Shown piece by piece: positions 42,801-52,158 of a stretch of 64,000 nt of DNA (its first letter is position 1; each line of letters starts with the position of its first letter). A model generated the notes under the pieces. The model saw only the letters and a program-made list of their open reading frames with translations, was not told where the DNA came from and searched no databases. This DNA is from Strigamia acuminata. Taxonomy: Eukaryota > Arthropoda > Chilopoda > Geophilomorpha > Linotaeniidae. The stretch lies in assembly GCA_949358305.1 (NCBI GenBank), contig OX442317.1, forward strand, positions 15,752,491 through 15,816,490. Reading direction: 5' to 3'. Position numbers and translations under genes: made by a program.

Positions 42801-43895
42801 TTCTATTGATGGCATTTGGATGGGGTCAATGACGGTTATGGCGTTTAAAGGTCTATAATCAATGCAGAGGCGCGGTTCGGAGCCTGGTCGCATGACGAGG
42901 ACAATCCTCATTCCATATTCTCCGATGGCGTGCGACACGATCCCTTTTTCGAGCAACTCGTTGCACATCGTTCTTACGATATGCCTCTTTTGGGGATTCA
43001 TAGTTTTAAAAGGCACTCGCACCGGTTTTCCCGTAACTAATTCGATCTCGTGCATTACGTAACTAGTCTTCCCTGGATCTTTATTTAAGTTCTTCGAGTG
43101 CTTCTTGAGCATTTCCTCGAGGAGTTTCGTTTGTTCTTCTCCAAGATTGGCGTCCATGGCCAGATTATGTATTAAATTCTCCTCTTGGAGGATAGCATTA
43201 AACGACTTAAAATTATAGTCTTGGATGAACTTCTTAATTTCGCCTCCTCCCCATTCCTCGTCGTCCTTAGCTTTGTCTAGGAGTTCCGGAGGTATTATGG
43301 GTAGTCGTGGGTCCTCGTGGTTGTCAATGTAATTCCACGAACGTGTGACTGGGTTGGGCTGGATGTTCATCCGTTCCATCAAATCCATTCCTATCAGCAG
43401 GATTGTGTCTCGGGTTGGTAACACGATGAAGAAGTGCTTAATCGTGCCTCCTTCCCATACGAAATCGGTTGATAACGTCCCCACTGCTCGAACTTCTCCC
43501 GCTGCCGTAAGAACTCGAATATTCTCGTTCATTCCCCGTAATTTTTTCTGTATTTTTTCTTCGAGAGATTCGAATAAGTCGGTGGAGATAAACGACTGAT
43601 CCGCTCCCGAGTCGAGTAGTCCCATTAACACCTTTTTGCCGAAAGAGACCGGTATTTTAGCCAGTACGCTCTTCGCTTCTGTTGATAGGTTGCAACGAAG
43701 TATTCGCTTTTTAAGAGGATTGGCCCCTTGGTCAAGCGGTAAAGTCATGAAAGCGTTTGCTATGCCGTCTTCGTCTCTAATTTCGAATTTCCGTTTTTTG
43801 GTTGGAGTTGTGACTTCCTCGTTGGCAGCTTCCTCGAAAAATTCCAACAATTTTTTCATTTCTTTAATTTGTTTTTCCACTAGTGTAAGGTCCAT
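39882..43895 (-). CDS. inner element Pol: protease, RT, RNase H, integrase (1,337 aa)
   Basis: First ATG at 43895 (MDLTLVEKQIKEMKK), 32 bp after the gag stop. The pol frame is open further upstream past the gag stop, in -1 relative to gag, so frameshifting is possible; I see only CAAAAATAA there and no canonical heptamer. Domains: protease LLDSGADQSFI near 95; reverse transcriptase with CIDYRPLN, MPFGLVNAP and YLDD near 442; RNase H with TDASRIGLGAAL and TDHEALKWL; integrase zinc finger HGHPLAGH ... CPRCQ near 892; core with D in DLMGPKP (958), D in ISDNGPQF (1018) and E in NPVERLNRD (1053). Ends basic. No stop or frameshift inside. Confidence 0.93.
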   Translation of the reverse strand: MDLTLVEKQIKEMKKLLEFFEEAANEEVTTPTKKRKFEIRDEDGIANAFMTLPLDQGANPLKKRILRCNLSTEAKSVLAKIPVSFGKKVLMGLLDSGADQSFISTDLFESLEEKIQKKLRGMNENIRVLTAAGEVRAVGTLSTDFVWEGGTIKHFFIVLPTRDTILLIGMDLMERMNIQPNPVTRSWNYIDNHEDPRLPIIPPELLDKAKDDEEWGGGEIKKFIQDYNFKSFNAILQEENLIHNLAMDANLGEEQTKLLEEMLKKHSKNLNKDPGKTSYVMHEIELVTGKPVRVPFKTMNPQKRHIVRTMCNELLEKGIVSHAIGEYGMRIVLVMRPGSEPRLCIDYRPLNAITVIDPIQMPSIEAILRELAPFNWVTTMDLSKGYWQVELREEDKEKTAFWAPQGRLMFNVMPFGLVNAPATFQKLIEKVLGDALHKYAWAYLDDIVIVSQTFTDHLIHVNDVMERLTKAGLNIHPGKSKFCRKELAFLGYTVGTGGLSIDPKKTQAISQFPAPEDVKGVQRFMGMVNFFNRLLPNLADVAAPITDLLRNDKDFEWTDHCKTSFNKIKQMLIDVKRIPLPDLNREFTLHTDASRIGLGAALLQKHDIDGVVLEVPTMFISRKLQAAEKNYNATELECLAVVWAIRKFRPYLEFTKFNVQTDHEALKWLMALKEPSGRMARWQLELMACDLIIEYRPGKFNVVADALSRAPASDPEDETDCGEDDSRLFYCPNPVRKWEFKKLNELPKEKLESGDQNYYNYWLRAYQSVKDAHPNYELTIEPRISDKYVRAFVAHVSKGTNSKPPTRDELIAAQMTDDFCKTYRDFITDKKFPDKNFDEIQREEFEREASTYLIEDGLLLKHHPNFRDDLTETGTSMKVVIPRSLLTRFLWMVHGHPLAGHSGVARTIYRANQLYFWPKMTRDIVRFIHHCPRCQACKPRTPKNYERISLGPFAPFDCWSVDLMGPKPTSSNKNKYILVIMDVATGWPELFPMERPTKQKIIRCLYEVALHFGFPRKLISDNGPQFASNLYKDFCKKFDIETSYTSTYNPRANPVERLNRDIKYALAIFTDVHSSWDEYLREIAFSIRTTISRNRKFSPAFLNFARELRVPWDPRIPEEILEIDPEKPHIYVDRLEQIISATYQHMMSHIFDMRDRISIAGKDRPFCNFKVNDLVWKDTHIQSSADKGIHAGLADKRDGPYVILEAHGGNAFKLKRLADNVNFRSIHARELTPYLPEFPQEAWTEYQTKPAQNPIIRDMFLDEQTGPTNLVQDELHEAADAPDEISEREEIVEESPKKGKQSNKNKTTRILKPDKIYGMRRHKPNPFIKDGKLVGKQ

Positions 43896-43927
43896 CGTTT
43901 TCGAAGTTATCGCGAGCGGATGTGGAA

Positions 43928-46795
43928 TTATTTTTGTTCCGCCCGCGAGTTCCAGTTTTTTGACATACTGTCGAATTTGGCGGTGAGTTCTTTCAAGATT
44001 TTTTCTTGCTCCTTAGCGAGCAATTTCACTAGCTCTTCTCTCTCTGCGGCCTTGTCGTCGGCTTTTTTCTTTGCCAATTTCGGGCAGGTCTGACGCCAGT
44101 GGCCGTCCTCGTTGCAGAAATTACAAGGGCTTTTCTTCTTTCCCTCCCGCACAAAAGGTTTTTTGGGGTAGTCTTTCTTCTCAGAAGTCGCCTCTGTTTT
44201 CGGGTTGTGATGTTCCGATTTTCTGGACTTCATCTGAGGTCGGTAGCTGGGTGCCAGTTCCTTCCCCATGTTTGCATGCACAACTTCGTTGATACCTTCG
44301 TCGACCTCATCGCTTTCCGAGAATTGCTCAGAATCTTCGCTTACTTCGTCTTCCGACTTTTCCTCGGCGGCGTTAGTTTGCGTGCGATAGGCTTTATTCG
44401 GGGGTGGTAACGGGTTAGAAGCTTGTTGGTTTTTCTTTGAGGGGAGTGGCTCTATACTTCCGTTTAGATAATTTCGCGATTGGAGCAGCTTAGTGGAGTC
44501 TATGCTGCGTTCCTGTATTCGTTGCTGTCGAGCCACTCCTAGAGCTCGTTCTTCTTTTGTCAGATTTTCGTTATATCGAGCATTTACTTCGGTGTGTTTC
44601 TTCTCGACGAAAGCTAGGATGGCTTTGAAATTATCTCCTTTAGGAGCGTTCATTTCTCGTAGGACTTTGGTTGCGGTTTCGTTTAGTCCTTGTTCGAAGA
44701 GAGCTTTCTGAGCGTGTTGGTCAAATGGTTTGTCCATTTCACGGAACAGGCTGTCGGCTCGTTGTACGTACTCTCTCAGAGTTTCCCCGGGAGCTTGCTT
44801 CATAGAGCTTACTCTTTTCTGGATTTCCTGGCTCGTCTCGCCATATTGATTGTGGAACTTTATGACGAAGTCTTCCCAGTTTCGGGGTTGGACATCAGCG
44901 TACCAGTTTCGGGCTCGATTTATCAGCATTTCTGGTATCCCGCGTGAAACCATTTCGTCGGGTTCCGCTCCCAAACGGTTAATCGTCAGGGCGACCTCGT
45001 CTAAAAACAAGTTGCCGGCGTTCCAGGATCCGTCGAACTTAATTAGTCTCAGGGTCGTCCACTTGATGTTGTTATCCTTGCGAGAATACAGCCATCGGTC
45101 TGCGGAGTAACGTTTCAACAATCCTTCGCTTCGATCGTCTTCCTCGATCTCTTGGCCACGGCTTTGTTGAAGTTTTTGGTCCATGGCTTGAAGGAGTTCG
45201 TCTTTCATCGTCCGTAGTTGGTTGCTTAGCGAGTCAGTCTCACTAAGCAGCGGTGATGATCGTGGATTGTCGGAAGGGAGGCTTGGGTAATGCGTACCGT
45301 TGCCTGTCAGTCCGAATTGATTGTGTGGAAACGACGTTTGTCCCGATGATCCCGCGGTGTTCGGATTATTCGTGAGGTCTTGCGCTATGGTTGAGTTATC
45401 GGGGTTCGATTTCTCTGGAGCGGAGGTTCGGCTCAACTTTGTTCCGGGCGGTATCAGATCGTCCAGCCGGGTCCCCGTGAGGCCTTCGTTCGTTTTTCTG
45501 ATAAAAACGTAGGAGTCTCTTCCAGCATATGCCTCGGCGGCGTGCTTCTTTTCGAGGTGATTTTTAACTGCGTTAATCTCCTCGAGCGTCGGCATGGCCA
45601 GTTTATTTTGACCTGCTTCGTTGCGTATCTGGTTCTTCTGATTTATACATCTGATTAGTTCGGCGTTAGGGTCGCCTGCGTTGGTATTACTGGTTTGGCC
45701 AGTTTTCATTGCAAATGAGTTTTTTATTGCCCATGATTGCGCGCCCTGGTTATTCCTCCTATCCTGTATAAACGCCTCGTACAGTTCTCCTTTGACTTCG
45801 TCCGATTCGTTCAAGATGCTATCTAGTCCGTTGACTCGGATACTGCCGTGAGATGCTTGAGAGTCGATACTTTCACTGTCTGACGTTGCTTCGCCGCCGG
45901 TCTCGGACTGCTGTCGATCCGCTCCGACCCGACGTCGTTTCTCCCCGCGTCTGGCCGTGTTTTCTGCCGATCTTTTTTCAGTCCTCTGATTTACCAGGTC
46001 GATTACTCGGCTTAGCTCTGCATATGGATCCTTGTCCTGATCGATCTCGATGCCGTGTGCGCAGGCCACTCGAGTTACTTCTATTGCTTTGGCTACCAGC
46101 TCCTTAGCTGTGTGAGACCGTTCTGGGGAGCTCTGTACGGAGTTTGGCTCCGAATGCTGGTTTGGTGGCCGGATCTGGTAGTCCTTTGCCATTTCTCGTT
46201 CGATTATTTTTTGCTTCGCGAGCAATTCTCGAGCCAGCTCGCGCTCTATTACCATTTGCTTTTCTTGGCTTTCACGGGCGGCCGCCATCTGCTTAGCTTG
46301 ACGTTCTTGTGCCAAGCTCTGTTCCATGGCAGCTAATTTCTCGCGATGCTCTCTGGCTAAATCTTCCATCAATTCGTTTTTCTTCTTTTCCAACGCGGCT
46401 GTTCTCGCTTGGTCGGCTCGGGTAGCCTCGTTGATAATTGCGGCGCCTGTACTTGCCGCTTTATTTAGAAGAGTCATTAGATCCATTTCACTGGGATCCT
46501 TTTCGACTGGTCTGGGGCTTTTCAATCCGAATCGAGGGTTTTCGAACGATTTATTTAGTCTGTTTTCTTCGTGAGAGCTTCCTGATCCTTCGAATTCGCC
46601 TCCCGTGAACGGAAGTTGTCTTGCAAGGAGAAGGCCTTCACTTGATGATTCCGTTGAAACCTCAGTCGAGTTAGTCTCGACTTCTGGTTCCACGTGATTC
46701 GCTTCTTCCGCTTTTTGGCGTTCGATTTCTTCGGCTTCCTTTCTCTCCTTTTCGTCGTTACGCCTTTTTCTGTCTTCTGCGGTAGTTTTCGTCAT
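43928..46795 (-). CDS. inner element Gag, 955 aa
   Basis: From ATG 46795 (MTKTTAEDRKRRNDEK) to TAA at 43928. The N-terminal ~250 residues are rich in K, E, Q and A with long heptad-like stretches (AREHREKLAAMEQ, ELARELLAKQK), likely coiled coil. A capsid-like region lies around RWLYSRKDNNIKWTTLRL and the segments after it. Zinc knuckle CNFCNEDGHWRQTC (CX2CX4HX4C) is near residue 888. Gag would form the particle and bind RNA. It is unusually long for a gypsy Gag because of the charged N-terminal extension. The frame is intact. Confidence 0.9.
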   Translation of the reverse strand: MTKTTAEDRKRRNDEKERKEAEEIERQKAEEANHVEPEVETNSTEVSTESSSEGLLLARQLPFTGGEFEGSGSSHEENRLNKSFENPRFGLKSPRPVEKDPSEMDLMTLLNKAASTGAAIINEATRADQARTAALEKKKNELMEDLAREHREKLAAMEQSLAQERQAKQMAAARESQEKQMVIERELARELLAKQKIIEREMAKDYQIRPPNQHSEPNSVQSSPERSHTAKELVAKAIEVTRVACAHGIEIDQDKDPYAELSRVIDLVNQRTEKRSAENTARRGEKRRRVGADRQQSETGGEATSDSESIDSQASHGSIRVNGLDSILNESDEVKGELYEAFIQDRRNNQGAQSWAIKNSFAMKTGQTSNTNAGDPNAELIRCINQKNQIRNEAGQNKLAMPTLEEINAVKNHLEKKHAAEAYAGRDSYVFIRKTNEGLTGTRLDDLIPPGTKLSRTSAPEKSNPDNSTIAQDLTNNPNTAGSSGQTSFPHNQFGLTGNGTHYPSLPSDNPRSSPLLSETDSLSNQLRTMKDELLQAMDQKLQQSRGQEIEEDDRSEGLLKRYSADRWLYSRKDNNIKWTTLRLIKFDGSWNAGNLFLDEVALTINRLGAEPDEMVSRGIPEMLINRARNWYADVQPRNWEDFVIKFHNQYGETSQEIQKRVSSMKQAPGETLREYVQRADSLFREMDKPFDQHAQKALFEQGLNETATKVLREMNAPKGDNFKAILAFVEKKHTEVNARYNENLTKEERALGVARQQRIQERSIDSTKLLQSRNYLNGSIEPLPSKKNQQASNPLPPPNKAYRTQTNAAEEKSEDEVSEDSEQFSESDEVDEGINEVVHANMGKELAPSYRPQMKSRKSEHHNPKTEATSEKKDYPKKPFVREGKKKSPCNFCNEDGHWRQTCPKLAKKKADDKAAEREELVKLLAKEQEKILKELTAKFDSMSKNWNSRAEQK

Positions 46796-46869
46796 TTTCT
46801 TGCGATATAATGATCGGTCGAAAGATCCCGGTTATTATTTAAAGTTTTGTCGTAAGGTTAGCAAATTCT

Positions 46870-46887
46870 ATCCCGGACAGGCCCCCA
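46870..46887 (-). other. inner element primer-binding site (tRNA-Pro-like)
   Basis: Minus strand TGGGGGCCTGTCCGGGAT, two bases after the 5' LTR. It differs at two positions from the tRNA-Pro site known from murine leukaemia virus, so tRNA-Pro is the likely primer. Gag starts about 75 bp downstream, a short leader. Confidence 0.78.
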
Positions 46888-46889
46888 CG

Positions 46890-47521
46890 TGTCGTGATTC
46901 GACTTTGTGGTTAAAGATAATAAATAATACACTCGGGAATACAATATACTTCAAATACTGCTTTATTAAAACACGCTTACTAATACAAATATAAGTTAAG
47001 ATGTTTCCTGTGGTGGTCCTCGGATTCGGCTGCGAATACGAGTTGCCGCTAAACAATGGCGGATCCAATTGTTTAGTCCTACGCGTGGTCTGTGTTTGTT
47101 GTCTAGGGTATTTCCACGTGTTATTATGAACACGCGAGAATTCGCTTTCTCGTGCGAATTAAACGAATGTCGTTCGGATACTTATTCTAGCGTAGTCTGG
47201 CTACGCTAAATAAGTGTGGCTTGTTGTACAGTTGAATGGTCAGCGGGCACCGGTCCTCGATCAATCCGTGAAACGGCCTGAAAGGTGAGGTAAATGGTGC
47301 TCTTGCTGAGATTGGTGTAACTGTAGTGTCGTTTCCGGTCAAGCGTTGGCGTTATATATTAACCGGAAATGACGTCATATGCAAATCATTGTGATTATGC
47401 AGGCTCGCAGAAACGAGAGACTAGCCAGTCTAGTCACCGTTCCTGGCGCACTCTAGTGTCCAGAATTAATAATGAGATAATTACCACTAATTATATCTTC
47501 TGGTGATGCCGAATCACCACA
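46890..47521 (-). repeat. inner element 5' LTR (632 bp)
   Basis: No difference from 35693-36324 found by eye. Contains a short inverted repeat TAGCGTAG / CTACGCTA near 47188-47207 and a near-palindromic TGACGTCA (CRE-like) at about 47369. Confidence 0.95.
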
Positions 47522-49572
47522 GTCTGATTTTCTGACATGGCACATAATAAATTATCCATTGATACATTATTCTCTGTCAACTCATTGACTTCCATTATTT
47601 CTTCTTCCGGCTCTATTTCCATCATTTGAGTGGATCGAGCCGAAGGTCTCGTATTTTTGGTATCTTTAGAATACTTCTGGTTGTTAGATACCACTTTATC
47701 AATTTCTTTGGAATTCTCTGTACGGATTCTTTGGGGTTCAAAGAGTGCTCTATTCGTTCGTACGAATTGAAAGATTTTGTCTACTGACTCGCTCCTGTAC
47801 AGATTTCGATCGATTAATCTATTGTAACTTGTCCAATTCAAGTTGTCGAAAAGCGTGGCAACATTTCCTCTCTCGGAGTACGATCCTTGGGCTTTAGTGA
47901 ATCTGACTAGAAATTCGTATAAAGGTTCATCGTCTCCTTGGATTACTTTTCGTAAATTTCGGAGTCGAGTAGTTGGAATCATGTCGAATTCCTCACGAAA
48001 TAATTCTACGAAGGTTTCCCAATTATTAAACCTGGTTTTATTCTCGTCATACCATTGTTGGGCTAATCCTGACAAGTAGGTGGGAATACCTTGATTTACC
48101 ATTTCGTCCAGGGTTAGTCCTTTGGAAATGGCTACTGTTTTAGCTACTGATAAAAATTTATCTATATCCTCCTGTTTTCCGTCGAAAACTGGGAGGTCTT
48201 GTCCTTTGAAAAAGACTTTACTGGGTCCTGGATTATTAGATCGTTGAGGCCCAGCAGTTTGTTGAGTTTGAACGAATGTGTCCATTCGACTATCCAATTG
48301 TTTTTGGAATTGAGCGGCCATATTTTGTTGCATCTTTAAAATATATTCAAACGAAATATTGGTTTCTTCCGAGGGAAGTCTAGTTCCGGTAGAGCTTCCT
48401 GCAGAAGAGTGTGAACTTGGAACGTCACCTGTTGATGCACGTGAGGGGTTTGACTCGTCTCGAGTTTTACTTCCGTGACTAGCATGGGTGGATGCCGCAA
48501 GGTTAAGACGAGAGTCTAAGAGTTTTTCTCTATCCCTTTGGCTGTCTTCGGCGCGATGTAAAAGAGTTGTCGTTTCTTCGAGTTCTTTTTGTCGTTTGTT
48601 CAACTCATCCCGCTGTCTCTGGATTTCATCCAAAAGTTTGTTGAAATCTACACTCGGCACTTGATCTTGTGAGATCTTATCTTGGCTGATGACAACTTGT
48701 TGGATTTCTTCATCCTCTGCCGCCTTCTGACGAACTTCAGCTTGTTTAGTAGCTTCTTCGTCGAGCTGATTTTGACGAATTTTTTCGTCGTTAATCTTCT
48801 TTTGATTAATTGCTTCTTGTCGAAGTCGCCCTTTTTCCACTTCGTCTAGTCTCAATTGTTCCTGTCGATTTTGAGGTAAGACTGGAGATGGTAGTGGAGA
48901 TAATTTTCGTCGAATGGCAGATTTATTTCCTCGCCCTTTAGGGGTTTGTTTGGCAAAATGTCTCGTCCCATTTTCCGTATAAATATGCGGATTGGGTTGC
49001 TTTTTAGCATTTTCAGGTTGAAAAGTTGAAAAATTAGATCCTCCGGCCTCCGAAATACTTGGAGTATTGTGGCAACTGGCGTTGCGGGAGTGAGGAGTTC
49101 TATTTCCCAAACTGGACTGATCAAGCGATTCCTTGCTTGATGTTCGAAATAACTCTCGAATATCTTGGTTGCGAACCGACAGAGTTTTAATTCTTGCTTG
49201 ATCTCCCAACTTTCGTTGTGGAGTTTTAGATCGTGATCTGTTTTCTTCAGACCGATCTCTTGGCGACGGGATTGGGTCCTTTCCAGAATTATGGTTCGCC
49301 GAACTCTCCTTCGAAAGTTCTGCTCGTTTTTCCGGAGTTGGATTAATACGTATGTTACGTAACGCCCGCTTCGTCACAAATTCAGAAGCTTCAATTATGG
49401 TCTTGAACTGTGTTCTATCTAGTTCATAATGCGTACAGAACTGTGTGAGTTCATCGGGAATCATTTCCGTTTGATCACAAAGTTTTACGTAACTTGAATC
49501 CAAGCTAGTTTCTTCGTTAGCGGCCTTTTCTTCGGCAACTCTTTCGTTGTTAGGAAGATTGTTTGGATCCAT
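47522..49572 (-). pseudogene. outer element Gag, N-terminal and capsid part, separated by inner element
   Basis: From ATG 49572 (MDPNNLPNNERVAEEK) to the inner insertion. It has an acidic and Ser-rich start, a Lys/Glu/Gln/Arg-rich likely coiled coil (around LRQEAINQKKINDEKIRQNQ), then a capsid-like region from about FFKGQDLPVFDGKQEDIDKF on. The reading frame appears to run a few codons into the inner LTR, but those are not gag. The remainder with the zinc knuckle is at 35358-35688. No stop or frameshift inside. Confidence 0.9.
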
Positions 49573-50396
49573 TATAAAAATATAATTGAATCGGTCGTTT
49601 TACTAATTTAGCGGTGGAAAACTTCGAATCGTAACTAGAATCGGATGGCGTAGTCAGGATGGTTACTGAAACACGTTCTGCTGGTCTGGTCTGGAAGCGA
49701 ATGATCTCAGTCTGATCTGGCTCTCCTTTAATAGCGGGGGGCTGGGGATCCTTAGATCACCTAGTTCCTGATTGGCCGGTTCGTTATCAAACGATTGTAT
49801 AACGAACGTATCATTTTCGTCATCAGTTCTCTACTAAGTCCGTTCTCTTCGACTTTTTAGTTTTTACCGATAAAATAAAATTCCTTCGAGAGATTATTTG
49901 TAAATATTCCCAAAATTGTATATTTCATAAAAATAAAATAAATTCACTTTCAACCTTTGTCAATTGTTTCCAATTATTATATCTTCTCCTTAATACTGGA
50001 TTTTACTTTGAAGTTCCATATTCTGCAAGTTTTCTTTGTCTTGCGATTCGTTAAACATGTTTAAACTTGTCTTACTTTTACTTTTTCACGGAAAAATAAA
50101 GTAAATATCATAATATAACTATTCTGTGTTTTATATCCATCAAATTCTCCGAAGCTTTAGTTTTTAAATACTTCGATTAAATCTATCTCAACCATCGTGT
50201 GATAGATTTAGAATTCCTGGTTGCAATTCCTTCGTCCAGAATTGTATTATTCATTTTCTTCGAGAAAACAGAATGTACTTTCTAAAACTGCAATTTGTAA
50301 AATTTATTTACAAATTTTTTAGCCTTATTTATCTCAAAAAATTCACTTTTACAATTCAATCGAATTAATTGCAACCTAATCTCGGTGGGACCTCCA
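49573..50396 (-). other. outer element leader with tRNA-Gln primer-binding site
   Basis: On the minus strand TGGAGGTCCCACCGAGATT (50378-50396) starts two bases after the 5' LTR. These 19 bases are complementary to the 3' end of animal tRNA-Gln(UUG) as I know it. The leader down to the gag ATG is about 800 bp, AT-rich, without a supported upstream gene. Confidence 0.85.
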
Positions 50397-50398
50397 CG

Positions 50399-52158
50399 TG
50401 TGACGGTGACGACCACAACTCCCATTTAACAATGGTACCGGGAAGAGATCGCAATAAAATACAGTGAATACAATACGAGATAAATATAAGAGACAATACA
50501 ATCAACACACTATAGTTTATTGTTGGCAAACAATAATATCAAAGCTAATTTATACATAAGACTAATGCCGACATTTGGCCCGTTAAATAACCATTTTAAC
50601 TATACAACAAGTTTAGCCAAATGGCTCTATACTAATATCATTACGTGTCCATGGGATGGGAGCGGTTTTCCCATCGCTCGACCTGGTTATAGATGTCATC
50701 TAAGCCGGATGGCTGTGTCCTGGAGTCCGATACGGCTTCGCTGGTTCCTTGGTTCGCTTGTGTAAATTATCGCACGTCGATAAATCGAATGATCTGAGCA
50801 TTGCGGTTGACTTTGTCTGCACCGCCACAACTTTGGGAGGATATTGGTGTAAGTAAATGTATCCATTCACTTATCAATATTCCGCTTACGAATTATATTT
50901 AATTCGTGTCGTTGTGAGTTTCTATTAGATATTTCGCGGATAAGTTGTCATCAACTTTATCGGTTATATTGAGTTCAATATAAGATTAAGTCTTTAGACT
51001 TGATTTGTCCAACTGGTTGTCAAATTAAGTTTTGCTGTTATAAATAAAGTGAAGATTAGGCTTCCCGTCGCAACACACAATTGCCGTCGAAAGAAATATA
51101 CGCCTTGCAATGCAGAACGGTATCAAGCGTCCCCTGCGTCGCAACACGGTCGTTCGTCTGGCGATTGACGGTATCACGTACACAGGAGTCGATAGCTCGC
51201 GGCTCCGCACAGCAGTATAATCTCTCGCGGTACTAATAATAGACCGACTACTTTGGCATCGAATACCATGAGAATCAGCTTGCCAAACACTTGGTGCTAC
51301 TCGTGGTTACTGTAAAACAGACTGCTTTGGCACCATCCGGTGAAGGAACTAATTCTCAACAGCAACGATGCTACTTGCGGTAACGGAATACGTTCATACC
51401 GAGAAAGACCACATGGTCCTGTCCGGAGGATACTGAATTGCACAACGGCGGGTTCTCCTTCGGCGTCGCAACCGTAAACTGTAACACTTATGCAACATAA
51501 TGATCCCAGCACTTCGACTTCAATTGCCGGCGGTGGCATGATTCTGTAGAATCATGCAACGGTTCTTTGCGAATAAATCAACAAAGAACCAAAAGGTTTT
51601 TTACGTGAACAATGAATCATATTTCTTAAGTAACAATACCAAACAGAAAATAATCAAACAGAGCTGCTGAATGGCCGGTTGTTTGGGTTTATATAACCTG
51701 ACTGGATTAGGGATTAATCCAATCAACCAACTGGAACATGGGTTCCACGAATCCCTCCAATCTCGTATCACCGGAAGTGGATACTGAGGAGCAATATGCT
51801 AATTCACACCACAACCGGAACTGGATACCCAGGACCGGAAATGGATCCACCAATCACATCGATCGGTTGATCGATGGATTATCAAATCTCCATTTCTGCT
51901 GAACTAGAGATTCCCATCACTTAGTGTGAACAATAATTATTAATATATATTTATATTAATCCTAATAAAGTGTCGTTTCATACAAATAAATATATTCTTA
52001 TATTTATTTACCAGTTTCTTAACTCGCAATTCAATTTTACCGCTGAATTATAATCGCGCCATCTAGTGACGACTCGGAGCATTGACAAATGCGGGTTTCG
52101 CCGAAAACACTTAGAATTCGGCCGTGTTATTAATAAATAGCACTTATAAACCGTCATA
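50399..52158 (-). repeat. outer element 5' LTR (about 1,760 bp)
   Basis: 50399-52099 equals the 3' LTR. 52100-52158 is an extra 59 bp reaching the target duplication TGTT and ending ACCGTCATA, a near-inverse of the left end TGTGACGGT. The extra piece has an inverted repeat GCCGAA / TTCGGC. I treat it as part of the LTR because of the terminal repeats and the precise gypsy-4 border. Confidence 0.8.

Larger units (their letters stand above)
35693..47521 (-). mobile_element. inner element: gypsy-type LTR element with spliced ORF3
   Basis: 11,829 bp inserted in the gag of the outer element. The 632-bp LTRs look identical. Terminal repeats TGTCGTGATTCG / CGAATCACCACA are matched over 11 of 12 positions. 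The 4-bp target is AGAC on one side (47522-47525, minus strand) and CGAC on the other (35689-35692), one mismatch. It reads on the minus strand: 5' LTR (right), tRNA-Pro-like primer site, gag, pol, ORF3, polypurine tract, 3' LTR (left). All three frames are open, so it may be functional. It is the youngest layer of this nest. Confidence 0.94.
27190..52158 (-). mobile_element. outer element: gypsy-type LTR element, 1.7-kb LTRs, nested host
   Basis: Insertion in gypsy-4 with 4-bp duplication TGTT (27186-27189 and 52159-52162) and imperfect terminal repeats TGTGACGGT / ACCGTCATA. It reads on the minus strand: 5' LTR at right, tRNA-Gln primer site, gag, -1 frameshift signal, pol, a third reading frame, 3' LTR at left. 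The inner element (35693-47521) sits in gag; without it the element is about 13.1 kb. The LTRs are equal over 1,701 bp with one difference found, so the insertion is young. The 4-bp duplication and third frame recall insect errantivirus-type gypsy elements. Confidence 0.92.
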
